NCBI RefSeq assembly: GCF_030445035.2
Contig: NC_080694.1
Location: 70,385,147 to 70,449,146, forward strand
Direction: 5' to 3'
Length of the DNA stretch: 64,000 bases
From: Dasypus novemcinctus
Lineage: Eukaryota; Chordata; Mammalia; Cingulata; Dasypodidae
Positions 47,285 through 59,914 of the stretch are shown here, piece after piece. Below the pieces are notes generated by a model. It searched no databases, was not told the origin of the DNA, and worked only from the letters and a program-made list of their open reading frames with translations. The stretch's first letter is position 1; every line of letters begins with the position of its first letter. A program made the translations under genes and the position numbers.

Positions 47285-48775
47285 GCATGTCCTGGTGGGA
47301 GTTCTCCAGGGCATGCATATAGGGTATATAGATCTGTTCAGATGTTCCTTGGGTATTGATGTAGTCGGTAGAGTTTCACATGGCAACTGAGGGAGTGCTG
47401 TGTTCCCATTCTGGGGAATTCTGTGGCACTCCCCCAATGAAGCAGCAACAATCCCCTAAGTTCAAGGGCAAAGACTAGTGAAGAAGGATGATCCAATGAT
47501 GGGTCCTTGATACTAATGACAATGCTTAGGGGACTGTGTGCTTGAAATTTCTACTAGGCTAGAGCTGCAGCATGCCTAAGAGTTACCTCCTGAGATCCTC
47601 CCTGTTGCTCAAATGTGGCCACTCTCTAAGCCAAACTCAGCATGTAAATGCAATACCTTCCCCCCAGCCTGGGACATGATTCCCAGCGATGAGCCTCCCT
47701 GGTGCTAAGGGATCACTACCAATCACCAGCTGGTGATGAAACTAGAAAATGACCTTGAGTATAAGGGGGAAATGGTAAAGACAAATTTATATGGCTAAGA
47801 GACTTGAAAGTGAGTGGGGTGGTCATCAGAGGGGTTGTGATTACACATATCTCAGCAGGATCTCAGAGACAGTCAAAGTAGGTACAACCTCAATTAGTTG
47901 TGCTCCTGAGGACTACAGAGACACTCAGGTCCTAGGATCATGATGGCTTTGAAATTCAGTGCCTTGCCAGTGGGCTCTGCTTTGGGATGTGTGTTCCTTA
48001 GTGTGGTGGAGTTGGACTCAGATATGACTTCTCTACACATGACTCTTCTGTTACTTTTACTGAACCTGTGTTTGGCGCTGGGGTTGGTGTATGCTCAAGA
48101 GACTTGTGTGCTTGGACTGTTCAAGTGCCACCTGGGCCCTGAACCTCAGCAGAGTTACAACACCTACTCTCCAGTTTGTTGGAGTTACCCAGATCAGCTA
48201 AGAGGGAGGTGGGGATGGCCAACAAGCATACCAGGAAACTGAGAAGGTCTAGAACTGCAAGCAGGAGAATTTCATCCATCAGCTATGTGGAATCTTAGCC
48301 CCTTCTCAAGTTAGAGGTGGAATGGACATTGCCATCCCAGGGTTCTTAAGATGGAGGAATAAAATATGGATTAGAGTAGACTTACTGGTACTCTACTATA
48401 GAATTATTGTGACTCTAACAATGGAAGAAACTGTATCACTGATGTGGAGACAGTGGCCATCGGAGTTGCTGAGGGCAAGGAAAGGGAGAAGAGGCGTGAT
48501 ATGGGGGCATTTCAGGAGTTGGAGTTGTTCTGAATGATATTAAAGGGACAGATGGAATACATTAGGTATCCTGCCATAACCCACTGAATGACCTGGGAGA
48601 GAATATAAAGTACAATGTAAACTATAATTTATGCTGTGTAGCAGTGCTCCAAAATGTATTCATCAAATGAAGTGATGAAAGAGTTTGGTTATATGGGAGG
48701 AGTGGGTGGGCGTAACATTTTAATGTAACATTTTGTATTATCTATCTTTAAAAAAAATTTTTAAATCTATTATAA
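47285..48775 (+). mobile_element. 5'-truncated L1 copy (3' region only)
   Basis: It starts at GGGAGTTCTCCAGGGCATGC and runs to an A-rich end, parallel to 10860-12796. It lacks the 387-base LTR present in that copy and so provides a second empty site for it. A frame of 100 codons at 47940-48242 is part of the non-coding L1 3' region. The element split an older antisense L1. Confidence 0.75.
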
Positions 48776-48779
48776 AAAT

Positions 48780-49610
48780 AAGCCATTAAAGCTATGATTT
48801 TCCCTCTGAGTATTGTAGATGCATCTCACAAATTTTCATACATGTGCTTTCAGTGTTTTCTCAGTCAAAACTATTTTCCAATTTCCATTGGTTTTCTTCT
48901 TTGATTTATAGATTCCATGGAAAAGTATTCAATTTCAAAATATTTGAGTATTTCCCAGATATTTTTCTATTTATGATTTCTATTTTAATTCTATTGAGGT
49001 CAGAATCAAGGTATGTATGTATCATTTCAATCCTTTGAAATTTCTTGAGAAAACTTGCTTTATGACCTGGTATATGGTCTATTTCTCAATATCCTCTGTG
49101 TGTACTTGCAAATATTTTTTTATGCTATTATGAATGGTATGTGCTATAAGTGCCACTTAGATCAATTTTCTTGGTAATATTGATCAGTATTCCATAAATT
49201 TAGTGCTTCCCTCTCTTCTTTCTTTCAGTTACTGACAGTTGTGTGGAACTATCCAACTATAATTATGCATTTCTTCATTTCTTCTTTCAATTTGTCTGTT
49301 TTTGTGGTAGGTATTGAGAAGTACTGTCATTAGGGGCATGCATTATTAAGATTATGTCTTTTTATTGAATTGATGTATTAATCATTATGAAATGTGACTA
49401 TTTTCCCTTGGTGATATTCCTTTTCCTAAAACCCACTATGTCTACTCTGATTGGCTTTCTTATGAACAGTATTTGCATGGTATGTATCCTATTCCATCAT
49501 TTAACTTTTAACTTTCCTTCGTGTTTTATTTGCTATCCTTCTCTAACAGACAGCACGTGGTTAGCTCTGCTTATTATTGAGCCTAGCAAACTCTGCCTTT
49601 AATTTGAGTG
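48780..49610 (-). mobile_element. Antisense old L1, right half
   Basis: GCTATGATTTTCCCTCTGAG, TATTGTAGATGCATCTCAC, ATTCTATTGAGGTCAGAATC and TGACCTGGTATATGGTCTAT are antisense L1 ORF2 landmarks in order, continuing the piece that ends at 47270. Confidence 0.65.
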
Positions 49611-49614
49611 TTTA

Positions 49615-50210
49615 GATATATTTAAACAGAAGGCAAATAGGAAAAGAACAAAGACCAGGTGGAACAGGTTTATTTATTTCTTAATAGCCAGATAGTGGAT
49701 TTAAAAATCCCTTTTTTTGGAAGACTTTTGTGGCACTCAGAAGTCTCCGAAACCTTCTTTATACTGATTTCTTAATTCCAGTACACGGTGCATCTCATTT
49801 ACATTAAGTTGCAATTTACACTGAATATATAATTATTTGACTAATCATCTTTCCTCCCATTTCATTCTAAACACTATATTATTGCTCTCTTTCTCTGTCT
49901 CTGTCTATATATACTCATATATAATTACTACAAATATGTGACGTTTTGTCACACATGTTTAGTCTTTTTTCAAACACAATATTGAAGATGCATTTTTGTA
50001 CGTGCTTGCTTCCGTTCCTTCTCCCCATTCCCTCTTCCAAAGTACCTACACTCTGGAGGTTGGTTTCCGAGTTCCAGGTTATATTTTATAACTATAGACT
50101 CCATAAGCAATATATAATATTGTTATAATAGCACACGGCATCATGTGATAAAGTGGTTTAGTGACTCAGCATAGTTTTGCTTTAAAGATTTTGACATGTT
50201 AAAATATATA
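49615..50210. other. Interval without identified features
   Basis: AT-rich; nothing I can support. Confidence 0.35.
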
Positions 50211-50771
50211 GATGAAGCCTATGCATTTTTTTACTGAGGTGAAATTCACATAACATAAAATTAACCATTTTGAAGTTTATAATGCAGTGACATTTATTAC
50301 ATTCAAAACGTTGTGTAATCACCACTTCTACCAAGTTTGGAAACATTTTCATGACCCCCAAAGAAAGCAATACCCATTTAGCCATCAGTCCCCTTTCTCC
50401 CCTCCCTTTGACCTGGCAACGCCCAATCTACTTTCTGTAACTCTGGTTTTACCTATTCTGGATATTCCATAAAAAAGGACTAATACAGTATAGGACCTTT
50501 TGTATCTGGTTTTTGTCACTTAGCACAATGTTTTTCAGGCTCATCCAAGGTGCATCTTGTATCAGTATTTCGACCCTTTTTATGATGGATTAAAATTCCA
50601 TTGTGCAAATATACCACATTTTGTCCACCCATTCATCCACTGATGGGCATTTCAGTTGTTTCCATCTCTTGGCTATTGTGAATAGTGCTGCTAGGAACAT
50701 TCGTGCACAGCATTTATTTGAACACATGCTTCTAATTTGGGGAAGTATGTGGATAAGGGTGGCATTGATGA

Positions 50772-51212
50772 GTCGCTGGGGACGCCAGGGACCTGCTCAG
50801 TAGCCATCCCGCAGCTTTTGCCTACCCCCTTCTCTTCTTCAGGTGCAGATGTTTCAACATGTTTCCGATTTGGAGCCCCAGACAGGCGTTAGATCTAACA
50901 GGTCAGCCTGACTTACATGAATCAGAACCTGGAAAAAGCAGTGCCCGTTGCTTACCAGCAGGCCTTCTGGTGGAGGACCCTCATCCTGGGCTGTGTAGAT
51001 GCCTGTCCTGGAGAGCACAGATTTCTCTCCTGTCCACTGTGAAGTGGGCGTGGGAGCTGGCACCATCCTCTGACCTGAGCAGAGGGGCTGCCCTGGAGAT
51101 GGCCACGATGCGACCCCTTCCCCTGCCCTATAGGACCCTTAGTGCCGGGTGGTAATAAAGCCATCGCTTGCTGAGCAGGTCTGTGCTGGGTAGCAACTCC
51201 CTGCAGGGACAT
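50772..51212 (+). mobile_element. GC-rich insert splitting an L1, probably a solo LTR
   Basis: L1 text runs up to about 50771 and resumes with ATATCGTAATTATGCTTGAA, so some 440 bases of foreign, GC-richer DNA lie between. The insert has a polyadenylation signal at 51154-51159 followed by a G/T-rich stretch, as at the R-U5 end of an LTR. I found no clear target duplication, so a processed gene fragment remains possible. Open frames at 50859-51155 (plus) and 50952-51278 (minus) have no recognised domain. Confidence 0.45.
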
Positions 51213-52204
51213 ATCGTAATTATGCTTGAACTTCCACTCTTTTCCTTCCCAAAGGCAAGATAACGCCAATTTCTCCACATCCTCACCAACACTTATTTCC
51301 CATTGTTTTTATTATTATTACTTTATTATTATAGCATCATGGTGGGTGGGACTGGCATTTTATTGTGGGTTTGATTTTCAATTCCCTAATGATAATGGTA
51401 TTGAACATCTTTTCAGGGGCCTTTAACTATATATCTTCCTGGAAGAAATATCCATCAAGTCCTTTGTTCATTTTTAATTGGGGATCTTTTTTGTCTTTTT
51501 ATTGTTGAATTATAAGAATTCTTTATATAACATGTTCAGGATACTAGAACCTTGTCAGATATGATTTTAAAATAATTTCTTCCATTCAGCAAGTTGTCTT
51601 TTCAATTCCTTAATAATGTCCTTTGATGCACAAAACTTTGAATTTTGTTGAAGTCCTAATTATTTTTTCTTTCGTTGTTTTTGCTCCTGGTGTCATATCT
51701 AAGATTCCATCCTCAAACTCAAAGTCGTGAAGATTCCCCCCATGTTTTCTTCTAAGAGTTTTATTGTTTTAACTCTTACATTTAGGCTATTGACACATTT
51801 TGAGTTAATATTTGTGTATGGTGTGAAGAAGTGGTGAAATTTTGTTTTTTCCAAGTGGATATTGAGTTTTCCCACCAACGTTTGCTGAAGACACTAATCT
51901 TTCCCTATTGGGTGGTCTCTAGAATCTATGTCAAATATAAATTATGAATTGGTAATACTGGTTTACTTCTGAACTCTTAAGTTCTATTTCACTGGTCTAA
52001 ATATCTATCTTTATGCCTATACCACACATGTTATCACTGTAGATTTGTAATAAGTTTTGAGATCAGGAAGTGTGGGTCCTTAAACACTGTTCTTCTTTTT
52101 CAATATTGTTTTGGTTATTTAGGGCCTCTTGCAATTTGAGTATCAGATTTTCCACTTCTGTCGAGAAAAGTCAATGGAATATTGATAGGAATAGCTTTGA
52201 ATTT

Positions 52205-52400
52205 TTTTCTCTATTTAAAAAAAAATGTTACACTAAAAAATTATGATGTCCCCATATACACCCCCACCCCCCTCACCCCACTTCTCCCACATCAACACCC
52301 TCCTTCATCCTTATGGAATGTCCACTGCATTTGGTGAATACGTTTTGGAGCACTGCTGCACCACGTGGACAATGGTTTACACTGTAGTTATAGATCGCTT
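52205..52400 (-). mobile_element. 3'-terminal fragment of the long-3'-region L1 family
   Basis: T-rich start, AAAATGTTACACTAAAAAAT, GATGTCCCCATATACACC, a C-rich run, then ATACGTTTTGGAGCACTGCT and ACAATGGTTTACACTG: the antisense end of the same family as 12796, inserted into an older L1. Confidence 0.75.
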
Positions 52401-52489
52401 TGGATGGTACTGCAATTTAACATTATGTCTCTAAATCCACGAACATGAAATATCCCTTTATTACTTTGAGGTATATCTGAATATATGTA

Positions 52490-53180
52490 TATATATGCAT
52501 TTATATATCCCAAAAGGTATTTATCGTATGTAACTATTTTCCTCTCACCTATTCTTTAATCTTTACTTTCAGAAAGAAGTATGTTACCAGAGTATATGAT
52601 TGTTGTCATATTAATTGTATATCTAATAGTTTCAGCTTCACACATTTCTATTATAATTTTTATGAATAAAAGTTTGTAATTGCTAATATTATCTTAATGA
52701 CTGGCACCTTTTGGCAATTAAAACACTTCGTCTTTTTATTGTTCAGTACTCCTGCCATGAGTTCTACTTTGTACTCATTCCCTTTAGCATTTGTAAATGT
52801 GGCTAGTTATTTCATGTATTTATGATATTATATCTCTTTTAAGTATTGTATTCCTGTTTTTAAATCTATATTATGAGTTTTTTCTTTAATGTGTAAAACT
52901 ATCCGTTAATTTATTGATGTTTTTTTATTCACTACAAGTTTTTAATTTTACCCCTTTTTTTAAAACACATTCCTGTATTTTTTTCCTGCCTTTATTACCA
53001 ATTGGTTGAGATTCATTGTTTCTTCTTATGATGTACACACTATATAGCCTAGATCTAATTTACTGAGATTAACTGCCAAATTGTGATTTGAACTGATACA
53101 CTTCTTTTTTTCTAAGGATATTTTAGTGCTTAACATTTTTTATTCATTCTTTCATAATTCTCATGCTCATCTATGGTTTT
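52490..53180. other. AT-rich interval, possibly old antisense L1
   Basis: T-rich text suggests decayed antisense L1, but I see no firm landmark. Confidence 0.3.
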
Positions 53181-53184
53181 TTTG

Positions 53185-53450
53185 AAATAATTTTTTATTA
53201 GAGAAGTTGCAAACTTATGAAAAATCATGCTCAGCCATGGAATTCCCATACAACACCCTCCACCAAGCACACCATATTGTCGTGGAACATCTGCTGCAGA
53301 CCGTGCGGTAATACCACCCGACCACTACCACTGACTATGATCTTTAGCATACATTTGGTGTATTTTCCCCATACCCCCTATTATTAACACTGTATATCTT
53401 TGGCATTAATACAGTATTGCTGTTAAGTATAGTCCATTGTTTTCTTTTTT
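53185..53450 (-). mobile_element. Antisense L1-type 3' end
   Basis: TTTTTTATTAGAGAAGTTGC, CATGGAATTCCCATACAAC and ATTATTAACACTGTATATC resemble the antisense 3' end of another xenarthran L1 subfamily. Confidence 0.45.
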
Positions 53451-53454
53451 TAAT

Positions 53455-56400
53455 TTGTAGTTTGATTAGTTTAAAACATTTATTTAGAAATATCTTACTA
53501 TACTTAATTATTAACTCACATATTTCACTAGTTTATTTTATCACCAAACTCCCACATGCCTTGAATTCCCTATTTTTATATCCAGGTTTTTGCTTTGCTT
53601 GAGAACAGCTTTCCTAAAAGACTCTCAGGAATAATTTGTAAGAATGTGTACTGATTCAATGAATATCTGAAAATATTTTCCTCTTAAATACTTTTTTAAT
53701 TATATGCATTTTTTCTAGGTTCATAATTCTTTTTCTATGCACGATTGTAGATATTCATTCACTTTTTCCTCATCATGTTGCAGAATTGCAGGCAAGTGCC
53801 ACTGGGATTTTCCTTATTTTCAGGCAACCTGTTTTCCATCTCTGGAGACTTGTAGTTTTGCTTTTTATCCTTGGAGTTCAGAGTTTATACTGGAATTTCA
53901 TGAGTGGATTTTTTCCAATTGTTATCGTTTAAGTACATCCTATCTGTAAAAAATGATTTTTCAGTTCAAGGACATAAATCTAGCATTAACATTTTAAAAA
54001 TTTAACATCTTCTATTCTCTTGTCTTCCATTTTAAATTCTTTTCAAAAAGATATATACATATATATATATGTATATATATATATATTTAAGTGTCTTAAA
54101 TTTCTTAAATTTCCACTATTTCAAAGGATATATATCATATGTATCTCCTTGGTGTCTTAAATTTCTCTCATAATTCATATCTATGATCTATTCATTTATA
54201 TTCTGGCTTATTTGTTCAACTTGATTTGACAAACCATTAATTCATCTGTTCATAATCTATTCAAATATGGGCCATCATAGCTTAACTCCCAAGAATGCAT
54301 TTATGCTCTCCATTTGCTAAATTTTCTGAGCACACTGAACTACTAAAGGTAATATATTTAAAGACACTGGGAATTTATAGTTTGTAACAGTCTATAAAAT
54401 CTTTAATGGACCTCAGATATGTAGAATGACCTTATTCTTTCTCTTCCTTCACCCTGTGCTAACCAGTTGATATACTGAGAGGCAGGTTTTAGCTTAAGAA
54501 AAGTAAATAGGAAATGTTGCAGACTACTTTGAAATGGGTTTGATATATCCTTACTCTAAGCATAAAAATATATATTTAGGTATTGCTTCTATTTCATATT
54601 GTCTCAGAAGTCCTAACCATACCAGTCAAGAAAAGAAGGCAATAACAACAACAACAAAATGATAAAGGGGTTAAAAGAAAGAAAAAAGATATCATTAGGT
54701 ACAGAAACCACATTTGGGTATAGAAAGCATTTTTAAAATATACAAACTATTAGAATTATTGAATGAGAAGCCAACAAGAAACATTGTGCCCAGAATGAAT
54801 TCACTTATATAAAGTTCAAAATCAGGCAAAGGTAAACTATAAATAACATCTGTGTTAATAAACACATCTCTCATCACTTCTAAAGGATCCTGAAACTTGA
54901 CTCATTTCATTACATGTAAGTAGCATGTTGGTTAGGGTGTGATAATTGTTGAAAAAGAAAGTGTTTCCATGTTCTTGTTGCAGGAATTCTAAAGAACTGG
55001 TCCAAATTTGGACTGGATATCTATGTACACTCACGTCCAAGACTTAGATTGTGATTCTCATGTTTCCTTCCTATTCAATATATCTCTATTTCCTCTCTCA
55101 CACATAATTTTTCCCATTTCTTGAACGGTAAATAGAACAGAGTATGTCCTGTATTTAGGAGATTGGGCCACATATTTATCCTTTTTGCCTTGTGCCTAAA
55201 TCCAGCTAAATATTAATCTTTTCAAGACAGAACTCAATTTCAGCTTCCAATGATCATGTCTTTATACATCTGTTTTCCGACATCTACTTTCAGTTTATCT
55301 TTAGGTTATGACATGTAATGAACTGAGTCAAGTTTCAGGATCCTCTCGAAATGATGAGAGATGTGTTTATTAAGTGCACCCTAGCCTGACCCTCCCACCC
55401 CTTCTGAAAATTCTTGACTACTCTCTATGAGTTCCATGTTCTTTGTGTTTATAACTAGGGACTTACACTGGATGCCAATATTCAATGCTACTTTTCATTC
55501 TTAAATGTATATTTCTATGACAGGGTCTTGCAAATTTTCTTCCACTATCCTATTTACACAAGATATTGATAAATGTTTCTTAATTTAATGTTTTGTGGCC
55601 AAAATATTTGGGGATATTCTGGAAGAAATCAAATGAATCCTGGCATATCCTGAACTGTAAAAATGTACTTTGTGAATTTCTATGAATAGTGTACGCAAGG
55701 TCTCTCAAACTTATTTGACCAAATGAACTTTTGATAAGGTTGGGAAATGCTGACTAAATCAAATATGTAACTACTAAATCTTCTGTTATAGCTTCTCAAA
55801 GCAGAACTACATGTGAAAACTTATTTAATTAAACATACATGTACCTCACTGAGGGTAGTGATTTATTTTCACTCTCTAAGATTGTATGATAGCATATTGT
55901 AAGAGCCATCCAGATTGACGATAGTAGTGTTTAGAAGTAATTCTTTCCATGCAATTTCCCATGAAACCTTATTCTTGGTCACTCTTGCGCTTGGTGTTAC
56001 TTTCTGCTATGGGCATAGATGGTTCTCAAGATCCCATTCTGGGCTGATATCATTTCCTACTGAAGCTACGGAGTCCACTGCTTTATGCCTCCAAAAATAA
56101 CCCCCCCCCAAACCTGGTCTTTATTTCAGGACCTCATAGTTCTGGAAAGTGCATGCACAAGTGGCGTCTTCTTGACTTGTGGCAGAATTTTCAGAGATTA
56201 GGAAATAATTAGGGCCATCCTTTCTCTTGCACATCTGCATAAATGACAAATTCTCTATGATTTCTGTATATTAAAATTGTTTTTTTCAGCTGCTCATGTA
56301 ACTTTCTCAACCCACCCAAATGATATTTCACTCAGTTTTCATACCTGCCTTCTATGAAGTGTTTTTATTTTGGAGTACCATATTACCTAGACTTATTATT

Positions 56401-57955
56401 TGAGAAGGGAGTTCTACTTAAGGTAAACTATATTTGTACAATTGCCTTCATTTTGAAGAAAGTACATTCTAGAAGGAGAAATGGAGGAAAAACCAAAAGG
56501 GGGGTTTCTTTATATCTTGGAAAATTTCCTTCTCTCTCAGCTTTCTTAAATTCTTTCCAATTATTCATGAATTTAGATCCATAGGTGTTACTGAAGCGGA
56601 TTGTATGTAATTACATATGTGTATAAGTATATATGTGTTCTTGCTCCTTTACTCTAGAACACGTTATTTTCTCAAGAATGGTAGAGAATTGGAGAAATAC
56701 CAGTTTAAAATGTGGGATGCAATAAATCTTGATGCTTATGGATTCTCTTTTCTTAAGTATGAGAGAATTAGTAGAACTGGATTGAGTTACATAAATAGGG
56801 ACATGAAAATTGTATCAGTAGAAATGTTTGTAAATATATATACCACTAAACATGTGTATTTAATTATCTATAAGTATTATTTACCTTCAGGAAACACGGA
56901 ACACTTCTGGGAAGTGTATTTCACAGCAGAACATTTTAAAGAACTGGCCTGATTTTCCTGGGGACATTGATACTTCTTGACTAAAGACTTGAAGTGAGTG
57001 ATGTGTCCTTTGAAATGCATATTTGCTTTTTAGTGAACACTACTATGTATGTATTATATTGCTATGTGTTTAATATATGTTATAAACACATAAATTTTGT
57101 GAGAAAGGAGTGGAGAAATAGGAGAAAAGCAGTTTGATAGAATGAGTAAAGGCACTAGTTTACTTAAGTTGTGTTTATTTGATGCCTACTATTTTCCAAA
57201 CCTAAGCCTGCATGCAGATGACAATAAGAAAAATATTTGAGAGAAATAGCTTTGCCTCTTAGGAGTTTACTTTCCATGTGAGGACACATGGTCTTCTCAA
57301 ATGGCCTTATATAAATAATAAGTGATTACCAACAAAGTAGGGCAGAAGAGCAGTATTTTTTAGAAAACAGATGGAGTGCTTCCTGGAAGACTTTGGTCTA
57401 GAAGTAATTATTAGCAGGTGAGTAAATTTGTTAAGGTAAAGGAAGTAGAACAGTGGGAGCAAGGAGGAGACCTAGACTTGGCAACGATTTTGAACCAGAA
57501 GTTAGGACTTGCTCTGAGTAGAGTAGTAAAGGGATTGATTTGTCTAGAACAAATAATAAGCATTGAGCAAAAGTTCTGAAAAAAAAAGGGGAACAGAAAT
57601 TGTGCAGAGTTGCAACTCATTGCTGAGGTCGGTGAGAATCATGCTTAAGAAGTGAAACCTCTATTCTGGTGGGACTCCTGTTTTTATTTGATCCTGATGA
57701 TGGTGTATAGAAGGAAATGAGGACAACAAACTGAAAGATAAAAGACCCCTTAACATTGCTGCTTGGGTTTATATAAATGAAGTCTTTTTTAAAAAGTAAA
57801 TGACATAAAGATAGATTGATTATAATGCATGAAATATACACAAATATCATCACATTCAATTTTAAAGTATGGATAGTTATGAGATTATGTATATAATTGA
57901 TAAAAATCTATAAAGTGAGGAATTTCTTGTTTGGAAAAGTAAGATTGTTTCCAAA
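53455..57955. other. Gene-free interval
   Basis: Apart from an AT simple repeat (about 54050-54090) and a short C run at 56101-56109 I see no supported feature. The longest frame, 111 codons at 56617-56952, has no recognisable domain. Confidence 0.4.
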
Positions 57956-58013
57956 TAACTTCCTACATCCTGACCCTGGCATTAACACAGCCATCATCAT
58001 GGTCTCCTGCCTG

Positions 58014-58210
58014 GACCCCCACTCACCACACCCATCTATTACTCTCTCACCTGCCACTCCTGCACTCCCTGCTCCTCACCCCCATGTGCTACTCTCTCAC
58101 CTGCTTCTCCTGGACCCCCACTCCTCACCCCTTCTGTTACTCTGTTACCCACCTCTCCTGACCCCTTCCCTGCTCCCCACGTCCATCTATTATTCTCTCA
58201 CCTGCTTCTC
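58014..58210. repeat. Minisatellite, four units of 48-50 bases
   Basis: Four successive units (49, 50, 48 and 50 bases) share the pattern of a C-rich start (GACCCCCACTCCTCACCCC), TCTATTACTCTCTCACCTGC and an end near TTCTCCTG. Units differ at many positions, so the array is old. The open frame of 123 codons across it (57897-58268) is a product of the repeat. Confidence 0.8.
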
Positions 58211-58214
58211 TTTC

Positions 58215-58835
58215 TTTGCCCAGCCTGGCCAAGCCCTGGGAGAATGTGGCCCCTCCCAGTGGTGCTGACCTCTGCTACAAGAGGGCAAAATTACAGGGTC
58301 ATCTCTCATGAATATATGCAAAACTCCTGAGCAAATTATTAACATTTTATATCTCGGAATATATCAAAAGGAAAATAGATAATGACAAATTTATTTTATT
58401 CCAGGAATGCAAGATAAAATTAATGATAATAAACTGATATAATATACTGTATAAGCAAGGTAAGTGGAAAATAATATGATCATTTTAATAGTTGTTGAAA
58501 AGACTTTGATAAACTGTGACATCCATTCATGTTAAAATGAAAATATAGCTTACTAAGTACAGAAAGGAGCATCCTTAATTTGACTTAAAAAGCCTGCAAG
58601 AGCCTTCATCCTTGAAACTGGAAACAAGACAATTAAGTTCAATGATAACCAACCCAATCCTGAAGTTAAATATTTTTAATGAAAATTTCCTAGGGTTCTA
58701 GTTACCATATGAGACCAAGATATAGAGCCAAATAATACTGCAAGGATTCAAATTATTGGACATCCTGTACCTCTTCTACACTGAAAAGTCACAAAAGATG
58801 TCCAATGAAAGATAACAGACTCTGCCCAGAGGCCC
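58215..58835. other. Interval between minisatellite and LTR-like repeat
   Basis: Around 58330-58640 there is weak L1 ORF2-like text on the plus strand (CATTTTATATCTCGGAATAT, TATTCCAGGAATGCAAGATA). No frame remains. Confidence 0.35.
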
Positions 58836-58839
58836 TCAC

Positions 58840-59420
58840 TGTGTTAGTTTGGCAAAGAACTGCTGCAGCAAAAGTACTAGAAGTAGTTTGGCTTTTATAA
58901 AGGGGATTTATTTGGGGTAATAGCTTACAGGTTCAAGGCTGTTATATGTCCACCTCAAGGTACCATAGGAGGTGTTTTCTCATCAAAGTCAGGGACACAT
59001 GTTGAAGCAAGATGACCACCAATCTCTGCTGAGGTCTCCTCCTTTCTGGGGCTGTGGGCAAGTCTGGCACAGGGCTTGTCTCCTGCCGGGCCTTCTCTCT
59101 CAGTCTCGGTGGATCTGCTTTCTTGCCGAGTTCAGTTGTGAGCTCTCAGCATATGGACCGTTTCTTCCTGGGTCTTACCTCTTTTAGCCTCTTGGGGGCT
59201 TCTCTCCTTGCAGCTCAGCTGTGGGCACACAGGAGACCTTTCTCTCACAGGCAGGATCAAACATGGCAGAGCTCCCTTTTCCTGTGTGTCTCTATGTGCC
59301 TCCATTTACATCAGACCAGCAAAACGGCAGAGACTCAACCTGAGTCACCCTCACTGATGTAGTCCAGTTGAAAGGAATGGATTAGTTCACAAACACAGTC
59401 TTTCTCTTTTTGGAATTCAT
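58840..59420 (-). mobile_element. LTR-like interspersed repeat
   Basis: GTGTTAGTTTGGCAAAGAAC, AAGGGGATTTATTTGGGGTA, CTCAAGGTACCATAGGAGGT and GAAGCAAGATGACCACC are in the style of a common xenarthran LTR-type repeat as I remember it. Orientation is tentative. Plus-strand frames of 71 and 102 codons here have no recognised domain. Confidence 0.45.
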
Positions 59421-59804
59421 AAAATAATTTCAAACTGCTATACTCATCTATTTGTATTAGTTAAATATAAGGTCTGCAAATAGGGAGTGAACCCAGCAAT
59501 ATTATCTCTTTAATTCTGTCTGCCTAACAATTTAGCTAACTAACTCAATCTAATGGCAACCAGTAAATCCTTTCTCTTGAACATCCGCTATGATTCCAAT
59601 AAAGAGAATCCAGAAAAGTCCAGTGTGTTTGAAAATCCTAGAGTCAATCACGAAATCTATTTTCCACCTTTTCTAGCAAACTGCAAACACTGTAAAATAT
59701 GGACATGTTTGAGAAAAAAACAGATATTGAAGTTCTCTTAGAGAAACTCCGATGTTTGTGATAACTGAAACATAATTCCATTTCCTATATACCTTTGCAA
59801 AATG

Positions 59805-59910
59805 AAATATACATACATAAATATATACATATATGTATATAGTATTTATGTATATGTATATTATATAGATTATAAAATACAATATATACATATATGTATA
59901 TAATATAAAA
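59805..59910. repeat. AT-rich (ATATGTATATAC-type) simple repeat
   Basis: Alternating TA/TG/CA steps with local self-complementarity. Non-coding. Confidence 0.8.
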
Positions 59911-59914
59911 TAAA

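Larger units (their letters stand above)
50220..52490 (-). mobile_element. Antisense L1 3' UTR and ORF2 part, twice interrupted
   Basis: The plus strand begins with TTTTTTTACTGAGGTGAAAT and ATTCACATAACATAAAATTA, continues with CATTGTGCAAATATACCACA and TTGGCTATTGTGAATAGTGC, and later CCTTGTCAGATATGATTTT: antisense L1 3' UTR followed by the end of ORF2. It is split by a GC-rich insert (about 50772-51212) and by a younger L1 tail (about 52205-52400), after which GATCGCTTTGGATGGTACTG resumes it. Confidence 0.7.

Noticed and set aside
50859-51278. 98- and 108-codon frames on opposite strands
   Set aside because: Both fall in the GC-rich insert in an L1. High GC content makes stop codons rare, and neither shows a domain.
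56617-56952. 111-codon plus-strand frame
   Set aside because: AT-rich, no domain or known motif, and no splice-site context.
57897-58268. 123-codon Pro/Leu/Ser-rich frame
   Set aside because: Explained by the 49-base C-rich minisatellite.
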